From Prevotella sp. UBA6429 (GTDB taxonomy: Bacteria > Bacteroidota > Bacteroidia > Bacteroidales > Bacteroidaceae): 19,511 nt of DNA. How positions within the stretch are numbered: the stretch's first letter is position 1; the number at the start of each line of letters is the position of its first letter. The stretch spans positions 1 through 19,511 of the forward strand of contig DJOV01000047.1 in NCBI GenBank assembly GCA_002437285.1, in the 5' to 3' direction. Of this stretch, positions 15,809 to 19,511 are shown in pieces. A program made the position numbers and the translations under genes. The notes under the pieces are model-generated. The model saw only the letters and a list, made by a program, of their open reading frames with translations, did no database searches and had not been told where the DNA came from.

Positions 15809-16420
15809 ATGATTATAGAACAACCGGCCAAATGGCTGAGATGGCTCTACCCACATGCCTTGTGGCGCATGGACCCAAAGGAACGGGCCGTCTACTTGAC
15901 GTTTGACGACGGGCCGATACCCGAGTCGACCCCATTCATCCTCGACACACTGAGACGCTATCATGCCAAGGCGACCTTCTTCATGGTGGGCGAGAACGTG
16001 CTCCGCCACCATGACCTCTATAATCAGATCGTGGCCGAGGGCCATCAGGTGGGCAACCACACATTCAACCACATGGGCTCCTTCAAGCACTGGACCCTCA
16101 CCTACGCCCTCAACACCGAAAAGGCCAACGACCTCATCGGGGCTCACCTCTTCCGTCCGCCTCACGGATGTATGCGTCACTCGGTCTACTGGTGGTTGTG
16201 CCGCAAATACAAGATTGTGATGTGGGACCTTGTCACCCGTGACTACTCCAAGTGGCTGACGGCCGACGATGTGGTGCGCAATGTGAAAAGATACGCACGC
16301 AACGGATCCATCATCACCTTCCACGACTCGCTCAAGAGCATCGACAAGCTCCACACGGCCCTGCCCCAGGCCTTGGAATGGTTGCAGGAGCAGGGCTATG
16401 CCTTCAAGACCATCGAATGA
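15809..16420 (+). CDS. Polysaccharide deacetylase (NodB domain, CE4)
   Basis: A compact 203-aa NodB-homology enzyme that hydrolyses N- or O-acetyl groups from polysaccharides using a bound metal. The CE4 motifs are all present: TFDDGP (31-36; Asp33 as base, Asp34 as metal ligand), GNHTFNH (82-88; His84 and His88 as metal ligands), RPPHG (116-120), WDLVTRDYS (139-147) and ITFHDS (169-174; His172). The N-terminus (QPAKWLRWLYPHALWRMD) has no clear signal peptide; the family includes both cytosolic and exported members, so location is uncertain and peptidoglycan or another glycan is only a guess as substrate. The TGA overlaps the queG ATG as ATGA, so both are made from one mRNA although their jobs look unrelated. 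GAGAG lies just upstream of the ATG. Confidence 0.93.
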   Translation: MIIEQPAKWLRWLYPHALWRMDPKERAVYLTFDDGPIPESTPFILDTLRRYHAKATFFMVGENVLRHHDLYNQIVAEGHQVGNHTFNHMGSFKHWTLTYALNTEKANDLIGAHLFRPPHGCMRHSVYWWLCRKYKIVMWDLVTRDYSKWLTADDVVRNVKRYARNGSIITFHDSLKSIDKLHTALPQALEWLQEQGYAFKTIE

Positions 16421-17400
16421 CAGGCATGGCACTCACAAAACAAGACCTGACATCGCTCATCAGGGCCCAAGCCGCCGAACTGGGCTTCTCGGCCTGTGGC
16501 ATGGCACCGGCGGGACGGGTGAGCCAGCAGGAGGAGAGGCGCCTGCGCCGCTGGCTCGACGAGGGACGCTATGCAGAGATGCACTACATGACCCATTACC
16601 TGGACAAGCGGCTCGACCCGCGTCTGCTCATGGACGGGCTCAAGAGCATCGTGTCACTGGCCATGAACTATGCGCCCAAGCGGCGACTGGCCCCCGGGCA
16701 ACCGCAGATAGCAGCCTACGCCCTGGGCAAGGACTACCATGACGTGATGAAGCAACGCATCCACCGACTGGCCGCCTACATCTCCGGCCTGCTGGGACAC
16801 GAGATCACCTATCGGGCTTTTGTCGACAGCGGACCGGTCATAGAGCGCTATTGGGCTGTGCAGGCGGGCCTCGGATGGATCGGGCGCAACAATCTGCTCA
16901 TCATCCCCAAGGCGGGCAGTGAATTCTTCCTCGGCGAACTCTTCCTCGACTTCGAACTGGAGTACGACCATCCCATGGCCAACCACTGTGGGCGCTGTCA
17001 CCGCTGTGTGGACCATTGTCCCACCCATGCCTTGGCGGACGACCACGACTTCGACGCTGGCTTGTGCCTATCCTACCAGACCATCGAGAACCGGGGCGAA
17101 TTGAGCGATGTAGCCAAGGAGAAGATGGGCGACTTCATCTATGGTTGCGACCGCTGCCAACTGGCCTGTCCCTACAACCGGTTTGCCATCCCGACGAGCA
17201 TCGCCGAGTTTCAGCCCAGCGACGACCTTCTCTCGATGACGCGGCAGCAGTGGGAACAACTCAGTGTCGACGATTACCGCAGGCTCTTCAAGGGATCGGC
17301 CGTGAAACGGGCCAAATATGAAGGCCTCATGCGCAACATCCACAATATGGCCGAGCATCACCCGTCGGAGCAAGAGGATGAGGCGCACCCGATTTCGTGA
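16417..17400 (+). CDS. queG: Epoxyqueuosine reductase
   Basis: Iron-sulfur, cobalamin-dependent enzyme of tRNA modification that reduces epoxyqueuosine to queuosine at the wobble base of GUN-anticodon tRNAs. Two [4Fe-4S] motifs are visible: CGRCHRCVDHCP (191-202) with Cys191, 194, 197 and 201, and CDRCQLACP (244-252) with Cys244, 247 and 251, plus Cys217 between. FVDSGPVIER (135-144) carries the catalytic-site Asp137. At 327 aa it lacks the C-terminal HEAT-like tail of the E. coli enzyme, as many QueG proteins do. ATG 16417 overlaps the stop of the deacetylase gene (ATGA); ATG 16426 three codons later is an alternative. An open frame further upstream to 16252 lies inside the deacetylase gene and is rejected. 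Confidence 0.95.
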   Translation: MTGMALTKQDLTSLIRAQAAELGFSACGMAPAGRVSQQEERRLRRWLDEGRYAEMHYMTHYLDKRLDPRLLMDGLKSIVSLAMNYAPKRRLAPGQPQIAAYALGKDYHDVMKQRIHRLAAYISGLLGHEITYRAFVDSGPVIERYWAVQAGLGWIGRNNLLIIPKAGSEFFLGELFLDFELEYDHPMANHCGRCHRCVDHCPTHALADDHDFDAGLCLSYQTIENRGELSDVAKEKMGDFIYGCDRCQLACPYNRFAIPTSIAEFQPSDDLLSMTRQQWEQLSVDDYRRLFKGSAVKRAKYEGLMRNIHNMAEHHPSEQEDEAHPIS

Positions 17401-17417
17401 TTTCTCGGATTTTTTTC
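17389..17417 (+). terminator. Weak terminator at the queG stop
   Basis: CCGA (17389-17392) can pair with TCGG (17405-17408), immediately followed by ATTTTTTT. The stem is short and starts inside the last codons of queG, so only the U-run is persuasive. Confidence 0.35.
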
Positions 17418-17461
17418 GGCTTTCCGCACCGACTTATTAATCTTTTTTGTAATTTTACACC

Positions 17462-17716
17462 ATGAACCAAAGCCTACATGACGACATCCGACTGTTTTTC
17501 CGGCAGTTTGCCCTCGGCCAGTTGTCACCGACCGACCCTGATGCCCTCGACCCACGAGACATCAAGATGATGATGGTCAACCATTGCGAAGAGATCTACC
17601 CCGCATTCGCAAAGACCGACGTGTTCAAGCGCCACTTCCAGCAGGAGGGACATGACCGTATGGTGGAAGAGTACAAGCGTTGCTTCACGCTCCTCCTGAC
17701 AGGTCGGCTGCCATAG
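17462..17716 (+). CDS. Small protein of unknown function (84 aa)
   Basis: An acidic-basic mixed, helical protein without signal peptide, membrane helix or recognised motif. It contains one notable run, KMMMVNHCEEIYPAF, and ends KRCFTLLLTGRLP. It starts 62 nt after queG, behind AT-rich DNA holding a U-run and a partial -7-like box (TAATTTTA, 17450-17457) that lies too close to the ATG to serve it well. The coding look is supported by amino acid composition and by the AT-rich leader, not by homology. The next gene, a sugar permease, begins 97 nt downstream with no promoter I can see, so the two may share a transcript. Confidence 0.6.
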   Translation: MNQSLHDDIRLFFRQFALGQLSPTDPDALDPRDIKMMMVNHCEEIYPAFAKTDVFKRHFQQEGHDRMVEEYKRCFTLLLTGRLP

Positions 17717-17812
17717 GCTCCAGGTGGCACAACAGAGGGCCACACACTACCCCACTGCCACGCCAGACGCATTATCCCGACAAACAATCAAACCTAATAA
17801 CACACATTTCTT

Positions 17813-19018
17813 ATGACAAACAACAAAACATTATTTGTCCCCCTGGCCTTTGTGGGATTGTTCTTTTTCTCCATTGGCTTCGCATTGGGCATCAACTCCT
17901 TCCTCATGCCGGTCCTGAAAGGCGCCATGGACATGTCGGCAGGCGCGTCAAGCTTGCTTCTCGCCGCCACCTTCGTGCCGTTCCTCCTCTTCGGCATACC
18001 CGCCACCAAGTGCATCGAGGCCATCGGCTACAAGCGCACCATGGCACTCTCGTTTGCCATCTTCGCCGTGGCTTTCGCCTTGTTCATCCTGGCGGCCAGC
18101 GAGCAATCGCTCACGTGGTTCCTCATCGCCAGTTTCATCAGTGGCGCCGCCAACTGCGTGCTGCAGGCATCCGTCAATCCCTATGTCACCATCTGCGGCC
18201 CCCTGGAGAGCGCCGCGCGCCGCATCTCGTGCATGGGCATCTGCAACAAGCTGGCCTGGCCTGCCACCACCGCCTTTATCACCTATGTCATTGGCAAGGG
18301 CATCAAGGACATCCAGATGCCCGACCTCTACCTGCCCTTTGGCATCATCATCGGCATCTTCGTGGCGCTCGGTGTCATCGCGCTCCTGGCTCCGCTGCCT
18401 GAGGTCAAGGCAGCCGGTGAGGAAGAGAGCACAGACAACTCCGCACCCGCTTGTCCCTACGCTGAGGGCAAAACCAGCGTCCTGCAGTTCCCCCATCTGC
18501 TGTTAGGCTGTCTTGCACTCTTCCTCTATGTGGGCGTAGAGACCATCTCGCTCGCCACGGCCAACGACTATGCCAAGGCGCTCAGCCTGGCTGGCGACAA
18601 CTGGGGCTTCATCCCCTCCATCGGCATGGTGGTGGGCTACATCTGTGGCATCGTCTTCATTCCCAAGTATCTGAAACAAGACTCCGCCATGCGCATCTGT
18701 GCTGTCATCGCCGTCATCGGTTCAATACTGGTGGCAGTCATCCCCACGCCCAATGTCTCCGTCTATTGCATCTTCTTCATGGCCATCGGTTGCTCACTGA
18801 TGTGGCCGTCGCTGTGGCCACTGGCCATGGCCGACTTGGGCAAGTTCACCAAGAGTGGTTCGTCACTCCTCACCATGGCCATGGCGGGCGGTGCTGTCAT
18901 GCCGTGGGTGCAGGGCCTCGTCGTCGACGCCTTCGGCTACCAGGCCAGCTATTGGGTGTGCGTGCCTTGCTTCCTCTTCATCTTCTATTATGGTATGTGG
19001 GGATACAAGGTAAGATAA
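17813..19018 (+). CDS. FHS-family (FucP/GluP-like) MFS sugar permease
   Basis: An inner-membrane permease of 401 aa with about twelve helices. The family mark is the NPYV motif in QASVNPYVTICGP (118-130), shared with FucP and glucose/galactose permeases GluP. In the E. coli fucose permease Asp46 (helix 1) and Glu135 (just before NPYV) carry the proton and are essential. Aligning by eye, the matching residues here are Ser29 (GINSFLMP) and Gln118, so proton coupling may work differently or be absent. Substrate is probably a hexose or related sugar; link to the hexuronate genes 6 kb away is not supported by position. ATG 17813 is the natural start, giving TNNKTLFVPLAF before helix 1. No clear Shine-Dalgarno or promoter is visible upstream. 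Confidence 0.88.
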   Translation: MTNNKTLFVPLAFVGLFFFSIGFALGINSFLMPVLKGAMDMSAGASSLLLAATFVPFLLFGIPATKCIEAIGYKRTMALSFAIFAVAFALFILAASEQSLTWFLIASFISGAANCVLQASVNPYVTICGPLESAARRISCMGICNKLAWPATTAFITYVIGKGIKDIQMPDLYLPFGIIIGIFVALGVIALLAPLPEVKAAGEEESTDNSAPACPYAEGKTSVLQFPHLLLGCLALFLYVGVETISLATANDYAKALSLAGDNWGFIPSIGMVVGYICGIVFIPKYLKQDSAMRICAVIAVIGSILVAVIPTPNVSVYCIFFMAIGCSLMWPSLWPLAMADLGKFTKSGSSLLTMAMAGGAVMPWVQGLVVDAFGYQASYWVCVPCFLFIFYYGMWGYKVR

Positions 19019-19024
19019 CCTACC

Positions 19025-19071
19025 GATAGCTTCCTGCAGAACGACGGCATCCGTCCATGCAACCAGCTATC
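19025..19071. other. Nested hairpins downstream of the permease gene
   Basis: GATAGCT (19025-19031) pairs with AGCTATC (19065-19071), enclosing GACGG-cat-CCGTC (19043-19055). The structure begins 7 nt after the permease stop codon. It lacks a U-run, so it may be a 3' end stabiliser or a Rho-related pause rather than an intrinsic terminator. Confidence 0.4.
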
Positions 19072-19153
19072 CGATGTATGGAGAGACCAGCAAATCCACA
19101 AGTTTGCGGTACGGCAAGAGCTGACACTCCCATACTCGTAAGCGGTTTAACTA

Positions 19154-19284
19154 TCTCCCACGGATAACGCGGATTGACACAGATTTCTCACCTTTCGCCT
19201 ATGGCATGCATCACCCGGCAGCTTGCTGCAGGCTACTGCATCGCAACAACTCCATCCGTGTCAATCTGTAGTATCCGTGGGAGA
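19154..19284. repeat. Imperfect inverted repeat, 31-nt arms
   Basis: Arms 19154-19184 and 19254-19284 match as reverse complements at 26 of 31 positions; the outermost 13 bases pair without mismatch. The 69-nt centre is non-coding. Words such as CCCACGGAT, GACACAGAT and ATCCGTG recur in the arms, as in dispersed repeats I recall from Bacteroidales gene gaps. Confidence 0.7.
19176..19211 (+). repeat. Direct repeat, copy 1
   Basis: Matches 19329-19364 at 31 of 36 positions, exactly 153 nt apart. It starts GACACAGAT inside the left arm of the inverted repeat and runs through CTTTCGCC to GCATGCAT. Confidence 0.75.
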
Positions 19285-19328
19285 ACTAAAATCCCGGGTG
19301 GGAGCACTGGCAGAAACCGCCCACAGAT

Positions 19329-19364
19329 GACACGGATCTCTCATCTTTCGCCCATGACATGCAT
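19329..19364 (+). repeat. Direct repeat, copy 2
   Basis: Second copy of the 36-nt unit (GACACGGAT through ACATGCAT). A shorter version of the preceding CCCACGGAT word (CCCACAGAT, 19320-19328) precedes it, so the full unit seems to have lost about 10 nt here. Confidence 0.75.
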
Positions 19365-19401
19365 GAACCGCATACTCATCGCGCTAAATCGTTCTTGTAA
19401 T

Positions 19402-19435
19402 GCTTTTTGGTCAAAAAGCTGGTCACGGAAGACCA
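19402..19435. other. Two adjacent hairpins that share the word GGTC
   Basis: GCTTTTT (19402-19408) pairs with AAAAAGC (19413-19419) around the loop GGTC. Directly after it TGGTC (19420-19424) pairs with GACCA (19431-19435). The GACC of the second stem can pair with either GGTC, so two exclusive folds are possible. Confidence 0.45.
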
Positions 19436-19511
19436 CTGAAATAGAGCGCGAAAATGGCGTTTTCTGTCGGTCGCGCCGCGATTTGCGTGGGGTAATTTTG
19501 CGATAAAGGGT

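Larger units (their letters stand above)
19019..19511. other. Non-coding tail rich in hairpins and repeats
   Basis: No credible gene is present. A 110-codon frame through the repeats has no protein-like features. The stretch contains nested hairpins (19025-19071), an imperfect inverted repeat with 31-nt arms (19154-19284), a 36-nt direct repeat, tandem short hairpins (19402-19435) and, at the right edge, a TAATTTTG box (19493-19500) that could be the -7 element of a promoter for a gene beyond the window, although no -33 box lies at normal distance. Confidence 0.65.

Noticed and set aside
19154..19364. CRISPR array
   Set aside because: Only a few diverged copies in mixed orientation with unequal gaps, and no cas genes nearby.
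19174..19506. 110-codon frame at the right end
   Set aside because: Runs through diverged repeats and hairpins, has no start signal and no protein-like pattern.

Overview
The window looks like a chromosomal piece of a Bacteroidales bacterium, most likely Prevotella or a close relative. The signs are moderately GC-rich genes with AT-rich gaps, start codons mostly without strong Shine-Dalgarno sequences, several promoters fitting the Bacteroidetes consensus (TTTG-like -33 box, about 20 nt, TAnnTTTG -7 box), and typical Bacteroidales families (TPR-lipoprotein sensor kinase, DUF2723 membrane protein, FHS-type sugar permease). No rRNA, tRNA, transposase, phage gene or CRISPR array was seen. Family names and domain calls come from reading the proteins and from memory, not from a database search.

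Layout. 1-432: AT-rich non-coding DNA with a likely leftward promoter whose spacer holds a run of eight C. 433-5157 (minus): a tight signalling operon in the order histidine kinase (1117 aa), response regulator, and a short five-helix membrane protein resembling a condensed AbgT transporter. The kinase ATG sits directly behind a terminator-like hairpin. 5339-7129 (minus): eda (KDPG aldolase) and kdgK (KDG kinase). 7130-7372: divergent control region with one promoter for each direction and a palindrome over the -33 box of the rightward one. 7373-12184 (plus): LacI-family regulator, uxaA (altronate dehydratase), an NhaC-family membrane transporter and a protein of unknown function, closed by a terminator. 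12370-15693: DUF2723/TMEM260-like polytopic protein, possibly a glycosyltransferase, followed by a large hairpin. 15809-17400: NodB-type polysaccharide deacetylase overlapping queG (epoxyqueuosine reductase). 17462-17716: an 84-aa unknown. 17813-19018: a FucP/GluP-type MFS sugar permease. 19019-19511: non-coding tail with nested hairpins and copies of a diverged repeat.

How the genes fit together. UxaA makes 2-keto-3-deoxygluconate (KDG) from altronate, KdgK phosphorylates it to KDPG, and Eda splits KDPG to pyruvate and glyceraldehyde-3-phosphate. This is the lower half of galacturonate/altronate catabolism, split over two divergent transcripts next to a LacI-type regulator. The upper enzymes UxaC and UxaB are not in the window. 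The NhaC-type protein may carry the substrate or manage Na+. The kinase operon lies on the same strand just downstream of eda, so read-through past the hairpin could link signalling to sugar-acid use. The main candidates for something undescribed are the kinase, which seems to hold its ATPase domain and its best H-box in different halves, and its partner, the shortened AbgT-like protein.
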